Source: Moesziomyces globuligerus
Taxonomy: Eukaryota > Basidiomycota > Ustilaginomycetes > Ustilaginales > Ustilaginaceae
DNA length: 64,000 nucleotides
Direction of reading: 5' to 3'
Assembly (NCBI GenBank): GCA_030849465.1
Contig: JARVLF010000020.1
Location: forward strand, 496,001 to 560,000
Position numbers and translations under genes: made by a program. Below the pieces are notes generated by a model. That model was given only the letters and a program-made list of their open reading frames with translations. It was not told the DNA's origin and ran no database searches. The number at the start of each line of letters is the position of its first letter. The stretch's first letter is position 1. Of this stretch, positions 19,404 to 29,200 are shown piece by piece.

Positions 19404-20189
19404 ATGGCTGGCCTCTCCGCCGACTACGACTACCTCTTCAAGCTCCTCCTCATCGGCGACTCCGGTGTCGGAAAGTCGTGTCTCCTCCTCCGATTCGCAG
19501 ACGACACCTACACCGAGTCCTACATCTCGAGTAAGCTTTCCATCCTTCCACCAACCGCCTCGCATCTGGTCTCGGTCGGCTGACTTCTTCCTCCCCCCCC
19601 CCCCTTCACTGCCCGCAGCCATCGGCGTCGACTTCAAGATCCGCACCATCGAGCTCGAAGGCAAGACCGTCAAGCTTCAGATCGTAAGTCTCCGCATTGC
19701 TTCGACCTCGAATCCGACCCCCCAACTCACGCTTTGGCTTTCTTGTGTACACAGTGGGACACGGCGGGCCAGGAGCGCTTCCGCACCATCACATCGTCGT
19801 ACTACCGCGGCGCACACGGCATCATTGTCGTCTACGACGTCACGGACAACGACACGTTCACCAACGTCAAGCAATGGCTCCAGGAGATTGACCGCTACGC
19901 CTGCGAGGGCGTCAACAAGCTGCTCGTCGGCAACAAGTCGGATCTCACCAACAAAAAGGTGGTCGAATACACCACCGCAAAGGAGTTTGCCGACCAGCTC
20001 CAGATCCCCTTCCTCGAGACCTCGGCCAAGTCGGCCACCAACGTCGAGCAGGCCTTCCTCACCATGGCCAAGCAGATCAAGGACCGCATGGGCAACTCCA
20101 CCGTCAACAACCAGCAGGGCGCAAAGTCCTCCCTCAAGGTCGGCCAGGGTCAGAACGTCTCGCAGCAGTCCAACGGCGGATGCTGCTAG
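19404..20189 (+). CDS. YPT1: Rab1/Ypt1 small GTPase
   Basis: Three exons: 19404-19530, 19619-19683 and 19755-20189, giving 208 residues. The introns (88 and 71 nt) have GTAAGC/GTAAGT donors and CAG acceptors. Splicing restores [18 protein letters not shown] and [20 protein letters not shown] exactly as in Ypt1. Visible elements are the P-loop GDSGVGKS, switch I threonine in the joined STIGVDF, DTAGQE, NKSD, ETSAKS and a C-terminal CC for geranylgeranylation. Ypt1 controls ER-to-Golgi traffic and autophagy and is the nucleotide-exchange substrate of TRAPP. The first intron carries a run of C just before its acceptor. The start context CACCATGG is strong. Confidence 0.97.
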
Positions 20190-20391
20190 ATCGTTCCTTG
20201 TAGTCGCTCTCCCATACACGCCCTTCGCACCGCACCGCCCACTCGCTGGCCGGGGCGTGAGCGGCGCGTAGCCGGCGACGCTCCCGCGTTTTGCCTCTCG
20301 ACATTGCAACATGAATGCCTGTACAGATCAGTGCGTGTGTCTATGCGTCGTACCTCTCGAGTCAAGAGCGACGGCCCTTTGAGTCAGAGAA

Positions 20392-20437
20392 CGAGAGAGG
20401 GAGAGAGGGAGAGAGGGCGAGAGGGCGAGAGGGCGAG
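20392..20437 (+). repeat. GA-rich imperfect tandem repeat
   Basis: Repeating GAGAGAGGG and GAGAGGGC units between YPT1 and NSE4, about 300 bp upstream of the NSE4 start. A purine-rich tract; it may be in the promoter or leader. The rest of 20190-20738 shows no gene. Confidence 0.75.
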
Positions 20438-20738
20438 ATCTGAGATGCAGGGCGGGCAGCGCGGGGCGGCGCGGCCGACGCGACTCAGCCTCTCTACGCA
20501 GTGCAGCGCAGGCTCAGCTGAGACCAACGCTGTCTTTCGACCAGACGCGCGCGCGGCGGGAAAAAGGGCGAGCCGCACACTTTGTTACTTTCACTCTCCA
20601 CATGAATTGCGCCTGCGTTTTGATGCGGCTATCACTCGGGCCATCACCTCGACCATCGTTTTCCTTGTCTGCATATCCTTGCATCTTTTCTTGCTCCACC
20701 ACGCTTCGTATCCTGACTCTGACTCTGCGCTCTGGGCC

Positions 20739-21910
20739 ATGCCGTCTACATCTGGGCGTTCGCAGGAGGTGCGTTCGCAGGCGGGGGGTTCTCGGAAGCG
20801 CGGCGCCGACGTCGTCGCGACGGCGGAGGCGGAGGAGGAGTTTGTCTACAATGCGCGGCAGGATGTGCACGAGCGGCGGGCGGTGCGGGCGGACTACCGT
20901 GCGCTGATCGCCGAGGCGGACGATGGACGGCGCGACCATACGCTCAAGCCGCAGCAGCTGCTGGCGCTCATCCACAAGGCGGACGCGCTGCACGCGCGCG
21001 TCGTCGCGCCGAGCGAGAGCGTGCTCGACACCAAGACGCTCGCCTCCATGTCGCAGATCGGCGCGCGCATGGCCAAGAAGATGAAGCTCCAGCAGGATGC
21101 GTTCGACACGCACGAGTTCGTCGCGCGCCTCGCGAGGTTTCTCGGCGGAACCGCCTCTCCCATCCGTACCGCCACCCAACGCGACGACGACGATGACGAC
21201 GATGCAGACGACCACGATTGCAGTCGGTGGCATTGGCACAAGCTCGGTAGGCTTGCAGCCGCCGTCTCGCGTCGTGCGGTCGCCACCGACTTTATGCTCG
21301 GCCCACTCGAGATCCAACCCAAGCAGAGAAGAACCGGCACGGTGAGGAGACACGAAGAGGCTCCTGCCGAACGAACCGCTCCGCGTGCGCTGGGCCAGCA
21401 GGATCTGCAGGACACGGCGGGCAAGGAAAGCACCTCGCAGATCCTCCGTGTCGCCCAACTGCTCGGCCAACAGGGCCCAGACGGCATCTGCCTCTTCCGC
21501 TTCGCCGTCGATCCGCACAGCTTTGTCAACACGGTCGAAAACTTCTTCCACGTCAGCTTCCTCATCAAGGAAAACAGAGCCAGCCTCCGCACCGACGACA
21601 AAGGCAACGCCATCCTAGGTACGTATCGCCCACACTGCGGGACGATCATGACGAGACGAGAGACTGACTGTATGTTTGGATTTTGCGGGGTGCGGGTTGT
21701 AAAATAGCGGCTGCGCAACCGCCAGCGGGGGATGAGGAGGAGGCTGAGGACGACGAGCTGCGGTCCAAGCAGTTTATCATGGAGATCGACTATGCGACCT
21801 ATCTCGATGCGATCGAGCTCTACCGTTTGACGAGCAGCGTGATTCCTACGCGGCCGAACCGCGTAGATGCGCTGAGTGGACTCGAAGCGCTAGCCGCCCG
21901 GTCCGGCTAG
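20739..21910 (+). CDS. NSE4: NSE4-like kleisin subunit of the SMC5/6 complex
   Basis: Two exons, 20739-21618 and 21708-21910, give 360 residues. The 89-nt intron has a GTACGT donor and TAG acceptor and joins GNAIL to AAAQPPAGDEEE in frame. The N-terminal kleisin part includes YRALIAEADDGRRD and LLALIHKADALHARVVAPSE, followed by SVLDTKTLASMSQIGARMAK. The C-terminal Nse4 domain has FRFAVDPHSFVNTVENFFHV and SFLIKENRASL, ending near QFIMEIDYATYLDAIELYRL. A Ser/Asp-rich linker lies between. Nse4 bridges the Smc5 and Smc6 heads in DNA repair and chromosome stability. The frame stays open upstream of 20739, but that extension looks non-coding. The 3' end overlaps the SRR1-like gene by 21 bp. Confidence 0.9.
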
Positions 21911-23077
21911 ATGCTTTAGCAATGGCGAGTCTTTCTGTTCCAGCGAGGAGGGTGGGAGGGTGTGGAAGGCTAGGTCGTGAAGGGCGTGAGTGTGCCAGAG
22001 TCTTGCGACGGTTGGGATGGCAGCGACGGCTTGGGGTGGGTGGGAGAGGGAGAGATCGGAGCGACGTTTTGCGTTCCAGTTGGGGAGGGGGGTGGTTTGG
22101 AAGTGCGGTAGGAGGCGATGGAGGGTGGGCGATTCGAGGGCGAGGTCGCGCGTGAGCGTCGTGTAGATCGCCAGCGTGTTGCAGAGCAGTACGGCTGGTT
22201 GCGCCGGATCGAGGTGCGAGAGAATCTCTTCGTACAGCGCCCGATCGCAGTGCGGCATATACAGCAATCCTCCAGCCCGAGACGTTTGGCAAGTCACCTC
22301 GGAAGCAGAGAGCAGACGCACATCGTAGTGCGATAGAAGCCGAGCGTCCGAGTCGCTAAAGATCGGATCGTAAGCTACGCAGTCCACCCTCCCGAGTCCC
22401 GTGCCACGTGCTACCTCGCTATGCGGTTCGGCTGAGCAACTCGTGTTGCCTGGCTCGGGTTCTGCTGTGGTGGTCGTGTTGGCTGGGTCCGAGATGGAAG
22501 CTTCCGGGTCCACGACCCTGGACTCGGTTGGTGGCACTTTGCGGGCATCGTGTGCGTCTGGTGGGCTCAAAGTGTTGGCTGGATTCGCTTCCACGACCTG
22601 GCTGGATGCGCTTGGTGGTGCTTTGGTCACCTTGCCCTCTGCTCTGCTCGCACGGCTTGGAGCCTCGAAGAACGCGCGCAGAGTCAGCAGCAGCGCGAGC
22701 TGGATCTGTGCACTCCGACTCGTGGTGGGCGAACCCAATCCCAAACACACCACATGCTCCACTTGCACTCCCTTGTCGTTCTGCTGCGTCTTGAACACCG
22801 CCTCGAAGCTGGCTGCCAGTCGGTGTGCGAACGAGGTACCCTCGGTCGTGGTGTTGAGCTGCGAAGCGAGGTAGGTGGTGAGACTATCGACCGTCGTTCG
22901 GGCGCGTTCTACCGCCTTTTGCTCCTCCTCGACATCGACAGGACGTACAGAGGCATACGAAAACCCCGAGACCCCCGAGGCGCTGACATTGGTCTTGCCA
23001 CCACGTGTGGGACGAGAGGGACGAGATCGACGTGCCCGTCGCACCACCTCGAATGGCGCCTCGTCCCCATCGCTCAT
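21890..23077 (-). CDS. SRR1-like domain protein (BER1 family)
   Basis: A single-exon ORF of 395 residues starting MSDGDEAPFEVVRRARRSR. SRR1-domain motifs are VVCLGLGSPTTSRSAQIQLA (about residues 130-150), then VAYDPIFSDSDARLLSHYDV, LLYMPHCDRALYEEILSHLD and PAVLLCNTLAIY. A low-complexity insert (about residues 170-235) splits the domain. SRR1 was named for a plant light/clock regulator; yeast Ber1 is linked genetically to microtubule function. The biochemical activity of the family is unclear. The last 21 bases, including the stop at 21890-21892, overlap the coding end of NSE4 on the opposite strand. Confidence 0.85.
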   Translation of the reverse strand: MSDGDEAPFEVVRRARRSRPSRPTRGGKTNVSASGVSGFSYASVRPVDVEEEQKAVERARTTVDSLTTYLASQLNTTTEGTSFAHRLAASFEAVFKTQQNDKGVQVEHVVCLGLGSPTTSRSAQIQLALLLTLRAFFEAPSRASRAEGKVTKAPPSASSQVVEANPANTLSPPDAHDARKVPPTESRVVDPEASISDPANTTTTAEPEPGNTSCSAEPHSEVARGTGLGRVDCVAYDPIFSDSDARLLSHYDVRLLSASEVTCQTSRAGGLLYMPHCDRALYEEILSHLDPAQPAVLLCNTLAIYTTLTRDLALESPTLHRLLPHFQTTPLPNWNAKRRSDLSLSHPPQAVAAIPTVARLWHTHALHDLAFHTLPPSSLEQKDSPLLKHLAGPGG

Positions 23078-23326
23078 CGCCGCACTGGTGGATTTTCAAA
23101 AGATGATGATGGTAGCCCACCAAAAGTCGTCCAAGACTTCTCGTGCATCGGCTTTCTTTTTTTGGCACCCAAAACACAATCTAGGGTCCAACGATTTTGC
23201 AACTCCACACAGCATCCCCCACGCTCGGCCCACACGCTCGTGACCTCATCCATGCCCGTCTGCATCCGACGCTTCTCGCAGCGGTGTGGAAACGTCCATC
23301 AGCGCAGGATGCGGGTATACGGCAGA

Positions 23327-24074
23327 CTAAAAGTACTCGAGTTCGATGAAGAGAAACGCCGTCCGTGCGGGATGCACCAGTCTCAGCCCCGCCGGCTGCA
23401 GCACGTCGGCATTGGCGCGCTCCACCAGCTCGTCGACCCTCTTCATCGTCTGCACCATCGCCGTCACCTTGCCGAAGCGTCAGCAAGAGTCGTACACTGT
23501 CGTGGGTAGAAGAGGGAGGGGGGGGGTACTTACGCGTTTGTGGTGCGAATCGTAGACCAAGGTGGATAGGTAGAGCGTGGCGATGGCGAGCGTATTGTCG
23601 ATCCAGACGCGCGCCGGACGGTGTGCTTGGATGAGGATCGTGTTGAGGTCGTTGACCAGCTCGCTGAACGTTGTTGGCGAGATCTACACACAGACCGTTT
23701 AGCCTTCTACTCCAACAGATCAAAGCCCCAGGGAAGGAGGGGGGGTTTGACTTACTCTGCCTTCAAGTTCAAGGGGAAACGAGGTGTGGAACTGGGGCAA
23801 TTCGCCTGCGGAATAATCTCGCTCGATCCTACCACGCCCCCGCAGTCACCGACACGGCAAGTTTCAGCAACACTTCAGAGCTTTAGGGGGGAAAGAGGGG
23901 TTGGGGGGAAGCGTACCTGACGATTTCCTTGGGGAGGTGGACGTTGGGATCGCCAGTGACCGGTTGGCCAAACGCACTCGTCGACGCGGGTGGGCCAAAG
24001 TAGTACGAGCTCACTGCGGGCGGATAGTAACCTGCGCCGGTCGGCGCCGTCGTCGACGCAGAGACCTCCGCCAT
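23327..24074 (-). CDS. ERF4 / Golgin-A7 family protein (palmitoyltransferase partner)
   Basis: Four exons on the minus strand: 24074-23917, 23828-23756, 23683-23534 and 23467-23327, giving 173 residues. All introns (88, 72 and 66 nt) have GTACGC/GTAAGT donors and AG acceptors, and each junction keeps the frame. After a Gly/Pro/Tyr-rich N terminus the joined protein reads ELPQFHTSFPLELEGRISPT, followed by ELVNDLNTILIQA, the hallmark of the ERF4/Golgin-A7 domain. It ends in LVHPARTAFLFIELEYF. In yeast Erf4 (Shr5) binds Erf2, the DHHC enzyme that palmitoylates Ras, in the ER; GOLGA7 plays the same role in animals. All three introns start with a C-rich stretch just after the donor. Confidence 0.88.
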
Positions 24075-24526
24075 CGTGCGTGCGCGGCAGGTTCACGGAC
24101 AGAGAGCTGATGGTGGTGGTCGACGAGCATGCTCAAGCACATCGCCTTGCCAGATATTCGCGTGTTGGTCTCGTGCTTTAAAGTTCAAATTGGCCCCGGC
24201 CTGCAAAATCGGCGCTCCGTGCCTCCACCAAGTCTGCAGCGCCACTCGCAGGTCGCTCGCCTCAATCCCACCACAGAGCCCAGCAAAAGAGGCTCTCTTC
24301 TCCGAATACGCTTCGTCTTGCCCCTACGACATGCCCATCCAAGACTCGTCCAATGCACACACGGCAAATGCACAGAATGATAGTATTACAAAAAGAAACT
24401 GAAAAACGCGAGTGGCGGTTCGCGGCGCCACGGTGGCCAACGTCGTGGCCAATGTCGTGGCCAACGTCGGTCGCCAAAGCATCGAGCTGCAGCAATGTGC
24501 CAAGACAGCGGCGTCTCTGCATGGGC
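24075..24526. other. Intergenic region between RPB5 and ERF4-like gene
   Basis: 452 bp between tandem minus-strand genes. No ORF with family character. It contains a 3 x 12-bp tandem repeat (24433-24468) close to the RPB5 stop, probably in its 3' UTR. Confidence 0.4.
24433..24468 (+). repeat. 12-bp tandem repeat, three copies
   Basis: Three copies of GTGGCCAACGTC; the middle copy has T for C at one position. It lies 59 bp downstream of the RPB5 stop, likely in the 3' UTR on the minus strand. Confidence 0.85.
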
Positions 24527-25153
24527 TCACATGCAGATGCGGTAGGAGCAGTACCTGCCACTGGTCTCTGAGGGTCTTGTGATCTTGACGACCTGACCCC
24601 TCTGGAGGCCAAAGTACCTTGCGACGGGGTCTGCCTGTTGGATTCGGGGCAGCTGGGTTTCCTTCAACCTGTATCTCTGGAGGAGATCCTTCTTCTCCTG
24701 CGGGTAGAGCGGTTCGTGCGTAGGCACGAGGTGGTGGTGGGTGATGTTGACGAGCAGGAACGCCTCTTCAAAGTCCTCGAGGTGGAAGGTGCCGCGCATG
24801 GCGTCGATCACCTTGCGTGCGGCGCTCGTCATCTTTTCGGGCCAGATGATGATGCCGCGCTGGATGTCGCGCTCCTCCATGATCGAGATGAACTGCCGCA
24901 TCGTCTTGACGCCCACGTTGCGCTCCACCGAGTAAAACACAAACAGACGCTGGTTCTCGTGCTCGCTGTGCTCGGTGAAAAAGTTGAGCTTCGTCCGATC
25001 CACAGACCCGCCCGTCGGCGCATACTCGGCCTTGAACGACTCGAGATCAATGTTGATCTCGTCGTCGGCCACCTGGTAGCCTCGATCGCGCACCAGCTCG
25101 TGGATCGTCTTGTTCACCCGCCACAGCCGAACCGTCTCCCTGTCGTCCTCCAT
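24527..25153 (-). CDS. RPB5: RNA polymerase I/II/III shared subunit RPABC1 (Rpb5)
   Basis: A single-exon ORF of 208 residues, about the usual length (yeast 215). The N-terminal jaw domain begins RLWRVNKTIHELVRDRGYQV and includes FFTEHSEHENQRLFVFY. The C-terminal assembly domain (about residues 135-208) has LVPTHEPLYPQEKKDLLQRY, DPVARYFGLQRGQVVKITRP and ends SETSGRYCSYRICM. The subunit is common to all three nuclear RNA polymerases and contacts downstream DNA and the core. The start codon is immediately before the conserved N terminus. Confidence 0.97.
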   Translation of the reverse strand: MEDDRETVRLWRVNKTIHELVRDRGYQVADDEINIDLESFKAEYAPTGGSVDRTKLNFFTEHSEHENQRLFVFYSVERNVGVKTMRQFISIMEERDIQRGIIIWPEKMTSAARKVIDAMRGTFHLEDFEEAFLLVNITHHHLVPTHEPLYPQEKKDLLQRYRLKETQLPRIQQADPVARYFGLQRGQVVKITRPSETSGRYCSYRICM

Positions 25154-26213
25154 CCTGCCCAGACCAAGCTAGTCGACCCAAGAAGAACGCGGGTGCGCGG
25201 CGTCGATGGATGCGGGGCCCTTTTGGATGTGCGAGCAGCCACTCGCTCCGTCTACAGGTCCCTGCGAACTGCCGGATGTCGCTGCTGAGCCGTGTGGAGA
25301 CCGGATGAATTGCCTTGCGTAGAGGCGAGTAGCAATCGGCGCTGCGTGCAAGTCGGACACCAACGCTTCGAGACCGAGACCTGGCGCAATCCAGCAAGAG
25401 CGAGATATGAGGTTGCTGTCGCCGCGTGCAAGTCGAAAGTTGATGGCGAGGATGCGGGCAAAGGTGAAGAGATGGTGGAGGGGCTACAACAGGTGCAGCT
25501 GCGCAAAGAGGCCCTACCAGCGCCTTTTGGGAAATTTTTGGAACTTCTGCAAGCCGCTCGCGCTCAACTCGGAACCGAAACCCGAACCATCGCGCTCTAA
25601 CATTCTTACTCTTTGCGCATCACACCAGTGGAGCTCGTGATGGTGCGGCCAGAAGGTGGTGCGGACGCTTGCGGCGGTCTGCAGCTGGCGTTTGACTACC
25701 GAGGCTCAAAGCACGCAGAGAAAGCGGAAGAATTGGGACTCTCTGCGGCAGACTGCGCATCGGGGAGGCAAGAGGCTGGCAAGCCACTTCTCCAGTCCAT
25801 TCCACGACGAAAACGACCCCAAGCAGCTCTCTACAAGCACGGCTCGCTCGGCCTGCTATCGTTGAGACGTGAAACGAATTATCCTATCGCTATTGCGGCA
25901 AGTATGATGCGGGGGAAGTGACGAGCGCGACCATGCTGAGCGGCACCAGGAGCGCGCGCCTGCGACCTCGAGCTTCAGGCGCTGGCGACGCTCGTGGCAT
26001 CCAGTTGGGGATGAATGTGAGGGGAAATAAGGTATGCATGTGACGAGGGAATAGGCAGCCAGAGAGGCCGTAATGTATATCGGTGGGCACATGTACAACA
26101 GCTGTGGCCCAATTTCTGGGGAAGATCCGGGAAGAAAGCGGGAAACGGTGACGTGGAAACATGCGCAGAGCGACAATGCTGAGTCGATACATCGGAAGGG
26201 TGGCACCGCATGC
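25154..26213. other. Intergenic region between the multi-KH gene and RPB5
   Basis: 1060 bp between two minus-strand genes, holding the RPB5 upstream region and the 3' UTR of the KH-domain gene. Small ORFs (for example 25613-25921) have no recognisable family. Nothing else was seen. Confidence 0.4.
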
Positions 26214-29200
26214 TCACGCGCGATCAAAGGCGAGCTGAGCCAAAACCCGGCTCACCTCGTCCATCGTCGACGCGTCCGGGATGGGCGCATTGCGGCCGGG
26301 CGGCAGACGCGAGATGCTGGCCGACGCCGCATGCAGATGATGCGGCTGCGCCTGTCCCTGGCCACCATGGTGGTTGTGCAGACCAAAGCCGGGCTGCGCC
26401 TCGTGCTGCGACTGCGCAGTCTGCTGCTGAGGCGCCTGATACAGATGATGCGCCGGACCTCCTCCGTTGTAGCCAGCCGGCGCACCGACGAGGCCAGGGA
26501 AGTGCGTGGGCGCGCCCGTGCCGATGGGGCCCAGCCCGTACGGCGTCGATGGCCCCACGCTCATGCTGCCGCTCGTGTGCTGCGAGGCTTGCTGTGCCGC
26601 CATCGCGCCAATGTCGAGGCTCTGCGCCCGGTGCGCAAACGAGCGCGGCTTTCGCAGCGCCTTGACACGGTCCTCCATCGACATTCCCTCGACGCTACGG
26701 TTCATGTGCAGCTCGTCCGACAGCCTCGGGTTCGTCGACTGATGATGCAGCGGCTGCGAAGGGAACTGGATCCCACCCGCAGGGCTTGGCATCGCCCCGC
26801 CGATGGGCCCAGGGCCGGCTGGGCTCGGCAGAGCCGCGCTCGGCGTGCCCACCGCAGGAGCAGGGAGCCCGATCAAGCTCGGCGTGGCGCTGCTCGCAGT
26901 GCTCGTGGGAAAGCCCCGGGTGGGCATGCCCCACACATCGCTGCCGAAGCCACGTCCGTTGCCGTACGGCGAAGCGTATAGCGAGGAAGCGATCATAGGC
27001 GAGTTTGCCGCCGTGGCGCTGCTCACGCCGTTGGTCGTCGGAAAGCCGGGCCCGCCGTGCAGGTGCTGCGCGGGCGAGTCAAAGAGCGCCTTGATGTCCG
27101 GTGTCGATGCAGCAGCGCGCAGACGACGTTCGTTGACGCGCGCCTGCTCCGCAGCCGCAGCAGCCGCGGCCGAGTTCTGGAACGACTCGTTGGACTCGGC
27201 CGCCGCAGCGGTGGAGATGAGCTTGTTTGCAAAGTGCGGGAACGCAGATGCAAACGAGTCCGAGCGCGTCCTCGAAGGCGCAGCGTAGATGTTGGCGTTG
27301 CGGTTGATGAGGAAGTCCTCGATGGCGTCCTTGGCCGTGGGCAAGAAGTCCGTGTTGCTCCGGTTGAGTCGCAACTTGAAGACAGCCTCGCCGCCAGGCC
27401 TTCGCTGCTCGATCACCGGCGAGACGGCGATGCTCAGGTCGCGCTTGAGCTGTTCCGTCAGCGTGGTAAACTCCGCCGTCTGGATCGCCTGCGCGAGCTC
27501 GAGTGAGTTGGGCGCGCGGAACTCGGCCTCGAAGGGAACGTGGTCGAGCAGCATCTGCGCCGCGATGTGGATCTGCGACTCGGGCCCAAAGATGGTGACC
27601 AGATCCGACGCCGACTCGCGCGCAGGGAAGCGGACGCTGGAGCTCGTCTTGCTCTCGATGTCGTGGATGAAGATGGCCTTCTCGCCGAGCAGCGTGCGAT
27701 GATAGCGGCGCGAGATGGAGACCGTCTCGCTGATGTAGTCCTTGTCCTTCGGACTGACCAGCTCCATCACCGACAGCTTGAGGTTCTCGAGGTTGGCCGC
27801 ATTCTTGGCAGGCGTACGAGCAATGACGTTGTCCTCGTTGTCCAGGTAGCCACCGAGCGCCGCAAACTCCTCGGCATTGCTGAACTTGACGTAGACGCCA
27901 AACTTCTTCATGATGCGCTGGATGTTCTTGCCACCGACGCCGATGATGCGCTTGTGGTACGCCTCGGGAACGTGGAACGAGATCTCGGCGGGCAGCTCCT
28001 CCTGAAGCAGTCCAAGACCCTGCAGAACGCCGTTGCGGTCGTTGCCAGATACGTCGATGAGGAAGTTGTAGTCGTTGAAGGTCTCGAACTTGATGCGGAC
28101 GCCGCATTGCTTCATGACCTTGTTGACCTTGCCATTCTTCTTGCCCGAGATGAATTCGCGGTGCTCGTTGGCAAGCTCGATCTGGAAGCGGACCTCGAAG
28201 TTGAAGCTCTTGATCAGGTCGAGGTCGAGCAGCGCCGAGACAGCGGTGCGCACTTCGGACTCGAGGCCATGGATCTCGAAGCAGTTGCTCTTGAACACGA
28301 CTTCGGCGCCCGACGCACTGCTGACGTGCTTGAGTACGGGCGCGACCTGCGTCGGATTGAGGTTGGCCTGCGAGGGAAGGTAGACGTCAAAGCCTACGGG
28401 CAGAAGCCAGAGCGAGGCAACGTAGAACTGGCAGGCGAGCTGCATGATGGAGCGGATGGTGCGCTCGATGTTGACACGGTGATCGCCAAAGACCGAAATC
28501 AGGCTGGCCTGGCTGCCGAGCAGAGGGAAGGCGACGTAGGTGCCATTGTCGATCATGATGGATCGCAGCTCCTCGAGCCGCTCGGTGAGCATCCAGTCGA
28601 GCTTGCGCGGCAGGATGGCGGCGTCACGAGAGATGATACCCTTGCTCTTGTGCATCGACACCTGGAAGAGCATGTCGCGGGCCCTCTGGACGCCAAAGAA
28701 CTCGCCGGTGATGTGGATCTGGTTCTGCTGGGCGGCGACGGCGGGACCTCGTCCAGCGGCAGTGGAGCCAAAGGTGCCGAGGAACGAGCTGGGCAGGTAG
28801 ATGTTGGTGCCGGTCTCCTCCTCGATCTTCTGGACGACGCATCGCTTGCGGCCGCCGATGATGTTGTGCAACTTGTAGTCGATCTCGCACATCTCGGAGC
28901 GCAGACCGGTGATCTCGTCAAAGATGACGAGCACCTTGACTCGGGCGAGCTCGACGCTCTCAAAGGGACCCGAGACGAGCACTTCGATCACGCGCTCGGT
29001 CTCGAGGCCGTAGCCGAGATCGGCTCCGCGCACGTCGTTGCTCTTGAGCGTGATGGTGGCGCCGGTCGCGGTCTGGACTTCGTCGAGCTTGCGGCGCACG
29101 TCGGCCTTGACGCTCTCCTTGCCAGGGGGAGAGGAGCCGGGAGCGACATCGAAAACGTCGGCGCGGGGCACCTTGATGGACGAGGTGGACTTGAACGGGT

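Noticed and set aside
20304..20738. Upstream in-frame extension of NSE4 from an ATG at 20304
   Set aside because: Encodes GA-repeat-derived Arg/Glu/Gly sequence and lies partly in the YPT1 3' region; the kleisin-type protein starts sensibly at 20739.
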